Shown here one piece after another: positions 1 through 9,648 of a DNA stretch of 64,000 bases. The stretch comes from Mucilaginibacter xinganensis (GTDB lineage: Bacteria; Bacteroidota; Bacteroidia; Sphingobacteriales; Sphingobacteriaceae): positions 1,240,001 to 1,304,000 of the forward strand of contig NZ_CP022743.1 of assembly GCF_002257585.1 (NCBI RefSeq). Direction: 5' to 3'. The translations under genes and the position numbers were made by a program. Each line of letters starts with the position of its first letter. Position 1 is the stretch's first letter. The notes under the pieces are model-generated. The model was not told where the DNA came from. It searched no databases and saw nothing but the letters and a program-made list of their open reading frames with translations.

Positions 1-801
1 ATCATTAACGATAAAAAATACGATACCTCTGCCTTTGGTGAGGACTATGGCGAGGCGTTTTTTGAAAACGATGGCTTAACCCGGTTAAGCTATTTCCTGG
101 AAGATAGCCTGCTTCCCGAAATTACCGGAGAGGTGCGCCTCGGCAGCCCGCTGGGCAGGCCATCTAAAATTGTTTGCATAGGGTTAAACTATATCGACCA
201 TGCCAAAGAAACCAACGCAACGCCGCCAACCGAGCCGGTTATATTTATGAAATCGACCACTGCCATTACTGGTCCGTTTGATCCTATCATCATTCCGAAA
301 AATTCTGTTAAAACCGATTGGGAAGTTGAGCTTGCAGTAGTGATAGGTAAAAAAGCAAGCTACGTGAGCGAAGCGGATGCGATGGATTATGTAGCGGGCT
401 ATGTGCTGCACAATGATGTGTCTGAACGCGAGTTCCAGATAGAACGGGGCGGCACATGGGATAAAGGTAAAGGTTGCGATACTTTCGCTCCAATCGGCCC
501 GTTTTTTGCCACCAAAGACGAAATTGCCGATCCGCATAACCTGCGCCTGTGGCTAAAAGTTAATGGTAAAACAATGCAGGATGGCAATACCTCAAATTTT
601 ATATTTAACATACAGCAGGTAGTATCCTATACCAGCCAGTTTATGACCCTGCTGCCAGGCGATATTATTTCTACAGGTACGCCTGCCGGTGTAGGGCTGG
701 GCATGACCCCCCCCGTTTATCTTAAACCAGGCGACGTAATTGAATTAGGAATTGACGGATTAGGCGAGGCCAGGCAGGTGCTGGTTGATTATAAACAATA
801 G
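1..801 (+). CDS. Fumarylacetoacetate hydrolase family protein (5' end outside window)
   Basis: The frame is open from base 1 without a stop, so the gene begins upstream of the window; the GTG at 133 is internal, since coding-like sequence precedes it. The visible part carries the FAH-fold core: IVCIGLNYIDHAKE near the start, then a metal-binding region with EVELAVVIGKK, the NDVSERE stretch, WDKGKGCDTFAPIGP, and the C-terminal STGTPAGVG loop. Enzymes of this family are Mg2+-dependent hydrolases, decarboxylases or hydratases acting on 2-oxo acids; those of this size in soil bacteria often act on 2,4-diketo-3-deoxy sugar acids or ureidoglycolate-like compounds. The substrate cannot be told from this sequence alone. 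It converges on the next gene with a 3-base gap. Confidence 0.9.
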   Translation: MINDKKYDTSAFGEDYGEAFFENDGLTRLSYFLEDSLLPEITGEVRLGSPLGRPSKIVCIGLNYIDHAKETNATPPTEPVIFMKSTTAITGPFDPIIIPKNSVKTDWEVELAVVIGKKASYVSEADAMDYVAGYVLHNDVSEREFQIERGGTWDKGKGCDTFAPIGPFFATKDEIADPHNLRLWLKVNGKTMQDGNTSNFIFNIQQVVSYTSQFMTLLPGDIISTGTPAGVGLGMTPPVYLKPGDVIELGIDGLGEARQVLVDYKQ

Positions 802-804
802 CCC

Positions 805-1497
805 TTAAATAACACGCTTGAAAGCAGCAATATATTTTTCAATGTATTGCTGTTTTGTTTTTGATTTATACTGCATTATAAACCGGGGATGCTCCAGGGC
901 AACGATGTTTTTAAAAAAGCCATGTTCATCATTTAACCTGCGCAAAAATGTCTCGTTTTTGCCTGTGCCGAAGCAAAAGCAGGTATCGGTATTATTACCG
1001 AGATCTATTTGTTTTCTGATATTTTCGACAATGAAATCATAAACGGCATTGGTAAGCTCTTTACTGTCGTAGTAGTTGTAGTTAACTTCCTTTCCGGTTT
1101 TAGTGGTTGCCGTAAATCCCAGCGGACAAACGGAATTTATATAAATGTGATTGTAAAACGCTTCAAGCCCGCCAAAAGCCTCAATTACTTCGTAAACAAA
1201 TACTGAAGAGGGTTCATGCGTCTCCTTGCCTTCGTAATTGATCCCGCATACTGCTTTTAACCGTTTTGAATCGGTAAAGGGGATGCCGGTAACGCCACCG
1301 CCAAACCTGCCCGGGTTAATGCCCAATATCATGTGCCGCTGGTTACCGTCGTTGTAATATTTGGTATAAAATTGCTCCATTAAGCTATTGGCCTGCGGGT
1401 TTTCCTTAAACGGGTTCATGATATTGACGCCGTGCGGCAGGGTTCCTTTAAATTCCAGATGCTTATTGTATTGGATTACTTTTTCAGCGAAGGTCAT
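805..1497 (-). CDS. SMUG2-like uracil-DNA glycosylase family protein (formerly DUF4918)
   Basis: 230 aa. The fold signature of the uracil-DNA glycosylase superfamily is visible: motif A as LGINPGRFGGGVTGIPF (about residues 58-74) and the C-terminal motif as HPRFIMQY (about 203-210). The stretch YINSVCPLGF in between fits the SMUG2 branch. Such enzymes remove uracil or other damaged pyrimidines from DNA in the cytoplasm; the lesion range of the bacterial SMUG2 group is poorly known. It starts with ATG and has no signal peptide. It lies downstream of pstS on the same strand, but a strong terminator separates the two, so it probably has its own promoter. Confidence 0.8.
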   Translation of the reverse strand: MTFAEKVIQYNKHLEFKGTLPHGVNIMNPFKENPQANSLMEQFYTKYYNDGNQRHMILGINPGRFGGGVTGIPFTDSKRLKAVCGINYEGKETHEPSSVFVYEVIEAFGGLEAFYNHIYINSVCPLGFTATTKTGKEVNYNYYDSKELTNAVYDFIVENIRKQIDLGNNTDTCFCFGTGKNETFLRRLNDEHGFFKNIVALEHPRFIMQYKSKTKQQYIEKYIAAFKRVI

Positions 1498-1573
1498 AAT
1501 GGAGTTCGAAATTTATTCGATAAAATTAACCCCATAAATCCGTTTATTACCCTGTTTTACGCAAAAAAAAACA

Positions 1574-1606
1574 AATAAAAAAAGCCCCGGCAAAACTTGC
1601 CGGGGC
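1574..1606 (-). terminator. Rho-independent terminator of pstS
   Basis: A perfect 10-bp G/C-rich stem (1584-1593 with 1597-1606) has a 3-base loop. Read on the minus strand it is followed by a run of seven U. It sits 20 bases after the pstS stop codon. Confidence 0.9.
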
Positions 1607-1627
1607 GCTAAAAATATCAAATTGATC

Positions 1628-2746
1628 TTATTGCTGTATTGCTTTTCCGTCGAAAGTCGCTGATTTCAAAATCTTTTCGGCAACCGCAACAGCTGCTGGC
1701 GATAGCGGTGCATAGTTCAGATCGTTGCACAACTTCTGTCCTTCATGGGTGTTCCACCAAAGTAGTTTTATCACTTTTTCTGCACGGTCTTTAGTGCGGC
1801 CACTATAGTTTTGTTCTTTGTAGATCATTGCCCATGTAAAACCGCTAATCGGGTAACCGTCTTTAGCATCGGTATTACTTAATGAAACTTTTGCATCAGC
1901 AGGGATTGCTATATTACCTGCCGCGCTTGTTGAGGCAACAGTTGGGGTAATGTAGTTTCCGCTTTTGTTTTTCAGATCGGCAAAGGTCATTTTGTTTTGA
2001 ATAGCGTAAGCAAGTTCAATGTAACCAATGGCACCAGGAGTTTGTTTAATTAAGCCTGCAACACCTTCATTACCCTTGCCACCCAAACCAACAGGCCAGT
2101 TAATTGCCGAGCCTTTACCGGGCTTGGTATTCCAGTCGGCGCTAACTTTTGAAAGGTAGGTGGTAAAAATATTAGTTGTTCCGCTGCCATCGCTTCTGTG
2201 GGCAATGAAGATGCCGGTTGAAGGTAACTTAACACCCGGATTTATTTTTGCAATTGCTGCATCATCCCATTTAGTTATTTTGCCTAAAAATATATTGGCT
2301 AAAACTTCAGGGTCTAGTTTTAACGTGCTTTTTAAGTCGGGCAGGTTATAGCTGATCACTACCGCGCCTGCGCACATAGGGATGTGCAGCACTTCTGCAC
2401 CAATTTTTTTGGTTTGATCGTCATTTAAAGGAGCGTCTGAATCGCCAAAGTCAATTGTTTTATTGGTAAGTTGTAAGATACCGCCGCCTGATCCGATAGA
2501 CTGATAATTTACTTTTATGCCGGTTTCCTTGTTGTATTCAGCAAACATCTTTGAAAAAAGCGGATAAACAAAGGTGCTGCCTGCGCCAAGCAGGGTGTTA
2601 GCATCTGTTGTTGAAGCAGCGGCCTCAGCAGGTTTTGAAGAGCTGTCGCTACCTGATTTTGTGTTGTTTCCGCCGCAGCTTATCAAAGCTGTTTCAGCCA
2701 GCAGCATTGCTGCAAAGGCGAACTGACTTATTTTGAAAATTTTCAT
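1628..2746 (-). CDS. pstS: Phosphate ABC transporter substrate-binding lipoprotein PstS
   Basis: 372 aa. The N-terminal hydrophobic segment ends in a lipobox (ALISC-G, Cys about 24), followed by a Ser/Thr/Ala-rich linker, so it is a lipoprotein. The mature part has the PstS phosphate-binding loops: GAGSTFVYPLF, IGSGGG, FGDSDAPL and the RSDGSGTTNIFT loop. It binds orthophosphate in the periplasm for delivery to PstCA. No pstC, pstA, pstB or phoU is found in the window, so it is either separated from its operon or an extra copy. The upstream gap is long and holds a hairpin, consistent with its own regulated promoter; no clear Pho-type box was seen. Confidence 0.95.
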   Translation of the reverse strand: MKIFKISQFAFAAMLLAETALISCGGNNTKSGSDSSSKPAEAAASTTDANTLLGAGSTFVYPLFSKMFAEYNKETGIKVNYQSIGSGGGILQLTNKTIDFGDSDAPLNDDQTKKIGAEVLHIPMCAGAVVISYNLPDLKSTLKLDPEVLANIFLGKITKWDDAAIAKINPGVKLPSTGIFIAHRSDGSGTTNIFTTYLSKVSADWNTKPGKGSAINWPVGLGGKGNEGVAGLIKQTPGAIGYIELAYAIQNKMTFADLKNKSGNYITPTVASTSAAGNIAIPADAKVSLSNTDAKDGYPISGFTWAMIYKEQNYSGRTKDRAEKVIKLLWWNTHEGQKLCNDLNYAPLSPAAVAVAEKILKSATFDGKAIQQ

Positions 2747-3207
2747 CGTAATGTTTTTATTTATTCAACAACAAAGAGACGACTTAGTGTTGTCTCCTGA
2801 GTTATCTTATTGTTAACAAATTGTAAAGTGCCTGTATGAATAATTAACACAGCTTTAGTTTTGTTTGGCAAATAGCTCCATAAATGTATGATATAGGGCA
2901 GAAAAATATACACATCGAAAAAAAACTGCTAAAAAAACACCTGGATTAAATAATGAAAAATTCTATCAAACTGATAAATTGTTATCAATCTGATAGAGAC
3001 GGGTGCCTAAAGAAATAAATAATATGATCAAAATTATGCTTTTTTGATAATTTGAAAGTAATTATAAACCACTATGAAAATATTTGGCATTGATTTAGCT
3101 TTGTCAAAGCAATAAGCACTGGGCCTAAAATTTAGCCTGGGATAAATTCCTGAGCATAAATCAATTGTAGGTGTTTTTGCTATTTGTTTACTTTAGTAAT
3201 AAAATAT
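2747..3207. other. Intergenic region between divergent pstS and a small membrane gene
   Basis: 461 bases, AT-rich, no credible ORF. A hairpin at 2776-2796 (GAGACGAC / GTTGTCTC, 7 of 8 pairs, loop TTAGT) would lie in the pstS leader, about 30 bases upstream of its start codon. No exact TAnnTTTG element was found on either strand near the two start codons. Confidence 0.6.
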
Positions 3208-3405
3208 ATGTTTATTGAGTTATTCGAGATCGGCGCTTTACTTGCCGTACTTATCCTCCCTTTTTTCTTTCCATATAAAAAGAAAACCGGGGCCGTTAAA
3301 ATTCCTGCAGATTACAACGATACTTCTGAAGCTAACTACGCCATTAATGAGCATGGTTTTTTAGAAAAGATCCAGCATGATAAAGTGAAAAGTCATGCAA
3401 ACTAA
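3208..3405 (+). CDS. Small hypothetical membrane protein
   Basis: 65 aa from the ATG at 3208; a TTG at 3184 is also possible but ATG is preferred. One hydrophobic helix (about residues 5-22, GALLAVLILPFFFPY) is followed by KKK, so the C-terminal half is probably cytoplasmic. That half is polar and has no motif I recognise. A terminator-like hairpin follows the stop codon directly, which supports a real monocistronic gene. Function unknown. Confidence 0.6.
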   Translation: MFIELFEIGALLAVLILPFFFPYKKKTGAVKIPADYNDTSEANYAINEHGFLEKIQHDKVKSHAN

Positions 3406-3419
3406 CCTGTTTTAGTAAA

Positions 3420-3448
3420 GCCTCTGCCGCTAAGGTCAGGGGCTTTTT
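3420..3448 (+). terminator. Probable terminator after the small membrane gene
   Basis: A 7-bp stem with one G-T pair (GCCTCTG at 3420-3426 with CAGGGGC at 3437-3443) is followed by five T. It begins 15 bases after the stop codon. Confidence 0.7.
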
Positions 3449-3620
3449 ACTTTAATATACTATACGAATTACATGGGATATATGGTTTCCATTGGATTGC
3501 ATGCCTTATTATGATGAAAGCTCTCCTCCAACCGGAAATTGCCGTTTTTAATTATATTTCATCTTTAAAATTTATTTGACTATTCTTGATTTTATTTACC
3601 CGGGTAATTCCTTTACCAAA

Positions 3621-5855
3621 ATGAACCGCATAAAATCAATCATCATCACCTTCGTATTGTTTTTTACTGCATTTGGTTTTGCGTTTGCGCAACCCGGCAG
3701 CATTCCGCAGAAAGTTGAAGCATTAGTAAGGAAAATGACTTTGGCCGAGAAAATTGGCCAGTTAAACCAATATAATGGCGACTGGGCGGCAACCGGCCCT
3801 GTAACTACCGATGTAGGCAATAAGCTGGACGCAATAAAACGCGGCGAGGTTGGTTCCATACTTAATATTGTAGGCGTACAGCATACGCGGGTTTTCCAGG
3901 AGGCCGCGATGCAATCGCGGTTAAAAATACCATTGTTGTTTGGGCAGGACGTGATCCACGGATACAGTGTTACGTTCCCAATTCCGCTTGCTGAAGCTGC
4001 AAGCTGGGATCTGGCTGTTATAGAACGGTCGGCACGGATTGCCGGAACCGAAGCTGCTGCGGGCGGAGTACACTGGACGTTTGCCCCCATGGTTGACATT
4101 GCCCGCGACCCGCGCTGGGGCCGCGTGATGGAAGGCGCCGGAGAAGATCCATATTTAGGTTCATTAATAGCAACCGCGCGTGTTAAGGGTTTCCAGGGTA
4201 AAGGGCTTGGAAACCTGGATGCAGTTATGGCCTGCGCCAAACATTTTACAGCTTACGGCGCTGCCATTGGCGGCCGCGACTATAACAGCGTTGACATGAG
4301 TTTACGTACGCTTTGGGAAGTGTACCTTCCGCCTTTTAAAGCGGCGGTTGACGCCGGTGTGGGTACATTTATGAATTCATTCAACGATTTGAATGGCACC
4401 CCGGCATCTGCCAGCCACTATTTACAGCGTGATATTTTAAAAGACAAATGGGGCTTTAAAGGTTTTGTGGTAAGCGACTGGGGATCAATAGGCGAAATGA
4501 TCAATCATGGGTACGTGAAAGATAATTACGACGCTGCAGAAGCCGCCATAAACGCAGGGAATGATATGGATATGGAAAGCCGCAGCTATATTAATAACCT
4601 GGCAAAACTGGTGGCTGCAAAAAAGGTATCTGTAAAAACAATTGACGAAGCGGTGAGCCGCATCCTGACCAAAAAGTATGAACTGGGGTTATTTGATGAT
4701 CCCTACAGGTTTAGCAATGCCGAACGAGAAAAGAGCATGTTAAATACAGGCGAGCATATAGCTGCTGCAAGGGATGCCGCCCGTAAAAGCATCGTGCTGA
4801 TGAAAAACGACAATCAGTTGCTGCCCTTATCAAAAAATACAGGCTCAATAGCATTGATAGGGCCGATGGTAAAGCTAAAAAAAGAGAACAAAGGATTTTG
4901 GTCGCTGGACGTTGGGGACGAAAGCCAGGTGGTATCATTGTACGAAGGCATGCAGCAACAGGCCAGCAAAACTAAATTGCTGTATGCAAAAGGCTGTGAT
5001 GTGACGGATACCAGCCGCGCCGCATTTAAGGAGGCCTATTTAACAGCCATGCAGGCCGACGTGGTGGTAATGGCTATGGGCGAAAGGTTTGACATGACCG
5101 GCGAGGCTAAAAGCCGCGCTAACATTCATTTACCAGGTGTGCAGGAAGAGTTGATCAAAGCAATTGTGGCAACCGGCAAGCCAGTAGTTGTGCTGCTTTA
5201 TGCAGGAAGGCCTATGGTTTTTGACTGGACAGCCGACCATGCCCCGGCAATTTTATATACCTGGTGGCTGGGGAACCAGGCAGGCAACGCCATTGCCGAT
5301 GTGCTTTACGGCAATTATAATCCATCGGCTAAGCTGCCTATTACTTTTCCGCGTACCGAGGGCCAGATTCCAATATATTATAACCATTACAACACGGGTC
5401 GCCCTGCTAAAACAGATAGCGATGTGAACTATACTTCGGCTTATATAGATCTGCTGAACAGTCCCAAATTTGCGTTTGGGCACGGCTTAAGTTATACCAC
5501 TTTTAAGTACGATAACCTTAAACTGAGCAAAAAGAATATGCTAAAGGATGGAGCCATAACCGTTTCGTTCGACCTGCAAAATACCGGGAAATACCCCGGT
5601 GAGGAAGTGGTTCAGCTTTACCTGCGCGATATAGTTTCACAACCGTTGCGCCCTGTGAAAGAATTAAAGGATTTCAAGAAACTACTGCTGCAACCAGGCG
5701 GGAAAAAGACTATTACATTTACTATAAATAAAGATAAACTTGCTTTTTATAACGATCAATTGCAGTGGATAACGCAGCCTGGCGAATTCAGGGTAATGAT
5801 AGGCAGCGCATCTGACGATATAAGACTGCAGGATAGCTTTATACTTGCCAACTAA
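3621..5855 (+). CDS. bglX: Periplasmic beta-glucosidase, glycoside hydrolase family 3
   Basis: 744 aa from the ATG at 3621, which gives a clean signal peptide (MNRIKSIIITFVLFFTAFGF, cut after AFA). The upstream TTG at 3576 would put 15 extra residues before it and is rejected. Domains in order: GH3 N-terminal barrel with the nucleophile Asp about 286 in VVSDWGSI, GH3 C-terminal alpha/beta sandwich, and a fibronectin III-like domain at the end. The CAKHFTAYGAAIGGRDYN segment is of the BglX type, not the NagZ type with its His-Asp dyad, so it should release glucose or a related sugar from beta-linked oligosaccharides. nagB follows 18 bases downstream, probably in the same operon. Confidence 0.93.
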   Translation: MNRIKSIIITFVLFFTAFGFAFAQPGSIPQKVEALVRKMTLAEKIGQLNQYNGDWAATGPVTTDVGNKLDAIKRGEVGSILNIVGVQHTRVFQEAAMQSRLKIPLLFGQDVIHGYSVTFPIPLAEAASWDLAVIERSARIAGTEAAAGGVHWTFAPMVDIARDPRWGRVMEGAGEDPYLGSLIATARVKGFQGKGLGNLDAVMACAKHFTAYGAAIGGRDYNSVDMSLRTLWEVYLPPFKAAVDAGVGTFMNSFNDLNGTPASASHYLQRDILKDKWGFKGFVVSDWGSIGEMINHGYVKDNYDAAEAAINAGNDMDMESRSYINNLAKLVAAKKVSVKTIDEAVSRILTKKYELGLFDDPYRFSNAEREKSMLNTGEHIAAARDAARKSIVLMKNDNQLLPLSKNTGSIALIGPMVKLKKENKGFWSLDVGDESQVVSLYEGMQQQASKTKLLYAKGCDVTDTSRAAFKEAYLTAMQADVVVMAMGERFDMTGEAKSRANIHLPGVQEELIKAIVATGKPVVVLLYAGRPMVFDWTADHAPAILYTWWLGNQAGNAIADVLYGNYNPSAKLPITFPRTEGQIPIYYNHYNTGRPAKTDSDVNYTSAYIDLLNSPKFAFGHGLSYTTFKYDNLKLSKKNMLKDGAITVSFDLQNTGKYPGEEVVQLYLRDIVSQPLRPVKELKDFKKLLLQPGGKKTITFTINKDKLAFYNDQLQWITQPGEFRVMIGSASDDIRLQDSFILAN

Positions 5856-5873
5856 AATTTTTACACCTCCAAT

Positions 5874-6602
5874 ATGAAATTACGTACTTATGCCGGTTAT
5901 AATGAAATGTGCCGCGCCACCGCAGAGATCATTTTAAACCAGGTAAAACTGAAACCCGATTCATTGATCTGCCTTACCTCGGGCGATACGCCTGCCGGTA
6001 TTTATAAACTCTTGGTGCAATATCAAAAGGAAAAAAAGGTTGATTTTAGCCAGTGTTATTTTGTCGGGCTTGATGAGTGGGTAGGGATGGATAAAAATGA
6101 TGCGGGCAGCTGCACCAACTTTTTGTACGAAAGTTTTTTCACCCCTGCAAAAATAGCATCGTCACGAATGATGGTATTTGACGCCAAAGCAGCAGACCTG
6201 GATGCTTCATGCCGGACCATGGATGCTTTTATAAATGAAAAGGGTCCGCTGGCTATAATGCTGGTGGGGATTGGCATGAACGGCCATTTGGGCCTCAACG
6301 AACCGGGAGCCGATTTTAACTCATACGCGCACCACTCGCCGCTGGCACCAATCACAATAGAAGTAGGACAAAAATATTTTCAGCAGGAAACCAAGCTTAC
6401 TGAAGGCATAACCCTTGGACTGAAACACCTGCAGGAAGCGCAAATTCCGATGCTGCTGGCTTCGGGTAAAAAAAAGGCAACTATAGTTGCAAAAGCGTTG
6501 CAGGGCGAAGTAACCAATAAAGTGCCAGCCTCAATTTTTCAAACGCTTGGCAATGGCTATGCGATGATGGATGAAGACGCAGCATCGGGGCTGGTGGATT
6601 AG
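5874..6602 (+). CDS. nagB: Glucosamine-6-phosphate deaminase (NagB)
   Basis: 242 aa. It converts glucosamine-6-P to fructose-6-P and ammonia in the cytoplasm. Visible family marks: TSGDTPAGIY phosphate loop (about residues 35-44), the catalytic LDEW (Asp 67), and GIGMNGHLGLNEPG with the ring-opening His about 138 and Glu 143. The 6-phosphogluconolactonase relatives share the fold but lack this NGHLGLNEP pattern. It lies 18 bases behind the GH3 gene. A GH20 hexosaminidase at 51735 could supply amino sugar, but that gene is far away and the link is an inference. Confidence 0.88.
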   Translation: MKLRTYAGYNEMCRATAEIILNQVKLKPDSLICLTSGDTPAGIYKLLVQYQKEKKVDFSQCYFVGLDEWVGMDKNDAGSCTNFLYESFFTPAKIASSRMMVFDAKAADLDASCRTMDAFINEKGPLAIMLVGIGMNGHLGLNEPGADFNSYAHHSPLAPITIEVGQKYFQQETKLTEGITLGLKHLQEAQIPMLLASGKKKATIVAKALQGEVTNKVPASIFQTLGNGYAMMDEDAASGLVD

Positions 6603-6760
6603 TTTACTGGTGCATTTAAAATGACGAGTGCGGTAGCTGTATAAGCGGGGCTTTTGTGCGAAAAATTCCATTTAAATGTAACAATCTGTTTTCGGTCTAA
6701 CAAATACGCTTTAAAGGTGTTTAAATTGCAGGATAGCCGAAGCATTAAACATCACACAAA

Positions 6761-7810
6761 ATGAAAACAGATGAATTGATCAATACAGCAACCGCCCTGA
6801 TGGCCGGTGACAAAGGTTTGCTGGCCATGGACGAAAGCACGGGCACTTGCAACAAACGTTTTGAAGAAGCGGGAATTCCAACAACAATTGAATACCGGCG
6901 CGCTTATCGTGAACTTATTGTTACTACCCCCAATTTTGGCGATTGTATTAGCGGAGCTATTCTTTACGACGAAACAATTTACCAATCAACCAAAAAGGGC
7001 GTGCTGTTTATTGACGCCTTAAAAAAAGCGGGTATCATACCCGGCATTAAGGTTGACGAGGGTACCGTAAATATGGCCAACTTCCCCGGCGAAAAGATAA
7101 CCGAAGGGCTGGATGGCCTGCGGCAGCGCCTTGAAAAATATTATGATCTTGGCGCGCGCTTTGCCAAATGGCGCGCTGTAATTACCATTGGTGAAGATAC
7201 ACCCACAAAAGCAAATATCGAAGCCAATATGCATTTGCTCGCCCGCTATGCCGCTCTTTGCCAGGAAAATGGCATTGTGCCTATTGTTGAGCCCGAAGTA
7301 TTGATGGATGGCGATCATAACCTTAAAAAATGTCAGAAGGTTACCGAAAAGGCATTAAAGATGCTTTTCAAACAGCTGGAAAAGCAACGCGTTGATCTGC
7401 GCGGACTAATTCTTAAGCCCAATATGATATTGCCGGGCACAAAAAGCGAAAAGCAGGCAAGTGTCGATAAGGTAGCAAAAGCCACAGTGGGTACATTGTT
7501 AAAATGCGTGCCGCCGTCCGTACCCGGCATCGCTTTTTTATCAGGTGGACAGTCACCTGAGCTGGCCAGTGCCCACTTAAATGCTATGCACGTAAAATAT
7601 AAAGGTAAATTGCCATGGGCGTTAACTTTCTCGTTTGCCAGGGCCATACAGGAACCTGCTATGAATGCCTGGAAAGGGTTGGATAAAAATGTAAAAGTGG
7701 CGCAAAAACTACTTTATAAAAGGGCCAGCCTTGATAATGCGGCACGCAGGGGCGAATACACGCCTGATATGGAACTGGTTGATAAGCCTTTGATCCTGAC
7801 TGTAAAATAA
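6761..7810 (+). CDS. Fructose-bisphosphate aldolase, class I
   Basis: 349 aa, the usual length of class I aldolases. It cleaves fructose-1,6-bisphosphate to dihydroxyacetone-P and glyceraldehyde-3-P through a Schiff base. The Schiff-base Lys is about 219 in GLILKPNMI; also visible are LAMDESTGTCNKRF (22-34), Lys about 97 in GIKVDEG, VEPEV (about 177-181) and FLSGGQSPE. It is followed 12 bases later by manA, then by two further mannose genes, so it is probably the first gene of a four-gene unit. The 158-base gap upstream of it holds no obvious promoter element. Confidence 0.95.
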   Translation: MKTDELINTATALMAGDKGLLAMDESTGTCNKRFEEAGIPTTIEYRRAYRELIVTTPNFGDCISGAILYDETIYQSTKKGVLFIDALKKAGIIPGIKVDEGTVNMANFPGEKITEGLDGLRQRLEKYYDLGARFAKWRAVITIGEDTPTKANIEANMHLLARYAALCQENGIVPIVEPEVLMDGDHNLKKCQKVTEKALKMLFKQLEKQRVDLRGLILKPNMILPGTKSEKQASVDKVAKATVGTLLKCVPPSVPGIAFLSGGQSPELASAHLNAMHVKYKGKLPWALTFSFARAIQEPAMNAWKGLDKNVKVAQKLLYKRASLDNAARRGEYTPDMELVDKPLILTVK

Positions 7811-7822
7811 GCATTGCCAGAT

Positions 7823-8815
7823 ATGGAGCAGGAACAACTTTATCCGCTGAAATTTGAACCCATTTACCAATACCGCGTTTGGGGAGGCAGACGGCTCAAT
7901 AGTTTACTGGAAAAACCTTTACCAAAAAATGAACCGGTAGGCGAGGCCTGGATATTAAGTGACCGCGCTGATCATTCCAGCAAAATAACCAACGGCAAGT
8001 TAAAAGGAAAATCTATCAACTGGCTTTTTGAACATACACCCAAACAGTTGCTGGGAAAACTACAGGGCGGCTTCAACCGGTTCCCGCTGCTGCTGAAGTT
8101 TTTAGATTGCCAGGATGTGCTGTCGGTACAGGTGCATCCTTCGGACGCGCTGAAAGACTATATTCCAGAAGGGGAAAGCGGCAAAACGGAAGCCTGGGTA
8201 GTGTTGGAAACAGGAAAAGGCGCAAGCATTTATGCCGGCTTAAAAAGCGGCACAACTAACACCAAAATTAAGGCCGACCTGGAGAAACACCAGGTTGCTG
8301 ATGACCTGGCCAGCTTTAAGCCCAAAGTTGGCGACAGTATATTGATTGAGGCTGGCACGGTACATACGCTTGGTGATGTGGTGGTTTTTGAAGTGCAGCA
8401 AAACAGCGATGTAACCTATCGCCTTTATGATTGGGACCGCGTTGACGCAAAAACCGGAAAACTACGTGAGCTACAGGTGCAACAAGCGCTGGCCTGTATT
8501 GACTTTAGTAAGGTGGAATTAAAGCCGGTTATTACCACCGTGAAAGCCAATGAACCTGTATTGCGCGAATTGGTTATTGATAACAAACATTTTAGCATGA
8601 GCCGGATTACCGGAGAATATCCTTTTATGGTGGGAAACGAAGCCGCGCCGCGCGTACTGGTATGTTTGGAGGGTGGCGGCGAAGTAGAAAGCGGTAATGA
8701 ATTTTACCACCTTGCCAAAGGCGAGGTAATGCTGCTGCCCGCTATAAGTGGTGCCTGTCCCTTTGTGCCGGACGGCAACGTGACACTACTGGAGCTATGT
8801 TTGCCGGAAGTGTGA
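7823..8815 (+). CDS. manA: Mannose-6-phosphate isomerase, class I
   Basis: 330 aa from the ATG at 7823; a TTG three codons upstream is less likely. It interconverts mannose-6-P and fructose-6-P using zinc. The cupin metal site is visible: QVHPSD with His about 105, the Glu of KTEAW (about 123), and EAGTVHTLG with His about 181, followed by the catalytic-Arg region VTYRLYDWDR (Arg about 200). The position between an aldolase and a phosphomannomutase-like gene supports a role in mannose catabolism, though the enzyme can also run towards GDP-mannose synthesis. Confidence 0.93.
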   Translation: MEQEQLYPLKFEPIYQYRVWGGRRLNSLLEKPLPKNEPVGEAWILSDRADHSSKITNGKLKGKSINWLFEHTPKQLLGKLQGGFNRFPLLLKFLDCQDVLSVQVHPSDALKDYIPEGESGKTEAWVVLETGKGASIYAGLKSGTTNTKIKADLEKHQVADDLASFKPKVGDSILIEAGTVHTLGDVVVFEVQQNSDVTYRLYDWDRVDAKTGKLRELQVQQALACIDFSKVELKPVITTVKANEPVLRELVIDNKHFSMSRITGEYPFMVGNEAAPRVLVCLEGGGEVESGNEFYHLAKGEVMLLPAISGACPFVPDGNVTLLELCLPEV

Positions 8816-8865
8816 AGATTGACCGTGACCTGTAGACCATGGTTAGAAAAACTCTACTGATATTT

Positions 8866-9633
8866 ATGAAGAAATTGATTGTTTTTGACCTGGACGGCAC
8901 ACTTGCTGAAAGCAAGGCCGCTATTGATAATGAAATGGCCGGGCGGCTTGCAGCCCTGTTGACGGTGGCGAAGGTTGCCATTATATCGGGTGGTGACTGG
9001 CCTCAGTTTGAGAAACAGGTGCTTGCACATCTGCCTAAAGGTAAGAAATTGCAAAACCTTTATATTTTGCCAACCTGCGGAACCAAGTTTTATCAATACA
9101 AAACCAGTTGGAAGCAGTTGTATGCCGAAAACTTTACCGATGCGCAGAAAAAGAAGATCATTACTTCGCTGAATGAAGCGGTGGATGCCTCGGGCTATAA
9201 AGCCGCCAAAACCTGGGGTGAAACTATTGAGGATCGCGGGAGCCAGGTAACTTATTCGGCATTGGGGCAGGCTGCTCCATTAGATGAAAAGAAAAAATAC
9301 GATCCCGATTTTAAGAAACGCGATAAAATAAAAAAACAGCTGGATAAACTGATCCCGGGGTTTGCCGTGAATTTGGGCGGCGCTACTTCCATTGACGTCA
9401 CCAAAAAGGGGATAGACAAAAAATATGGGATGCATAAGCTGCGGGATGTACTGGATATTAAGATCAGCGAAATGATATTTATTGGGGATGCTATTTTCCC
9501 GGGTGGCAATGATTACCCTGCCAGGCAATCGGGTGCATTTTCTATTTGTGTGAAAGATCCTGACGAAACAAAGCGTGTTGTCGAAGGTATTATAGGCAGT
9601 CTGGATAATGGGCATTTTAAAAAAGGGTTTTAA
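8866..9633 (+). CDS. HAD-IIB hydrolase, phosphomannomutase-like
   Basis: 255 aa from the ATG at 8866, which puts the HAD nucleophile motif FDLDGTLAES at residues 7-16 (Asp 8 and Asp 10); an ATG at 8839 adds nine residues and is less typical. The C-terminal motif GDAIFPGGNDYPARQSG and the length resemble the eukaryotic-type phosphomannomutases of the HAD-IIB class, which interconvert mannose-1-P and mannose-6-P. The neighbours (ManA before, a GH130 phosphorylase that should make mannose-1-P after) strengthen that reading. A plain sugar phosphatase of the same class is the main alternative. Confidence 0.78.
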   Translation: MKKLIVFDLDGTLAESKAAIDNEMAGRLAALLTVAKVAIISGGDWPQFEKQVLAHLPKGKKLQNLYILPTCGTKFYQYKTSWKQLYAENFTDAQKKKIITSLNEAVDASGYKAAKTWGETIEDRGSQVTYSALGQAAPLDEKKKYDPDFKKRDKIKKQLDKLIPGFAVNLGGATSIDVTKKGIDKKYGMHKLRDVLDIKISEMIFIGDAIFPGGNDYPARQSGAFSICVKDPDETKRVVEGIIGSLDNGHFKKGF

Positions 9634-9648
9634 GAACCTGCGAAGTTT

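Noticed and set aside
1628..3207. A full pst phosphate operon around pstS
   Set aside because: The neighbours are a glycosylase and a small membrane gene; no pstCAB or phoU is in the window.
3596..4240. 214-codon minus-strand ORF opposite the GH3 gene
   Set aside because: Antisense shadow of conserved GH3 sequence.
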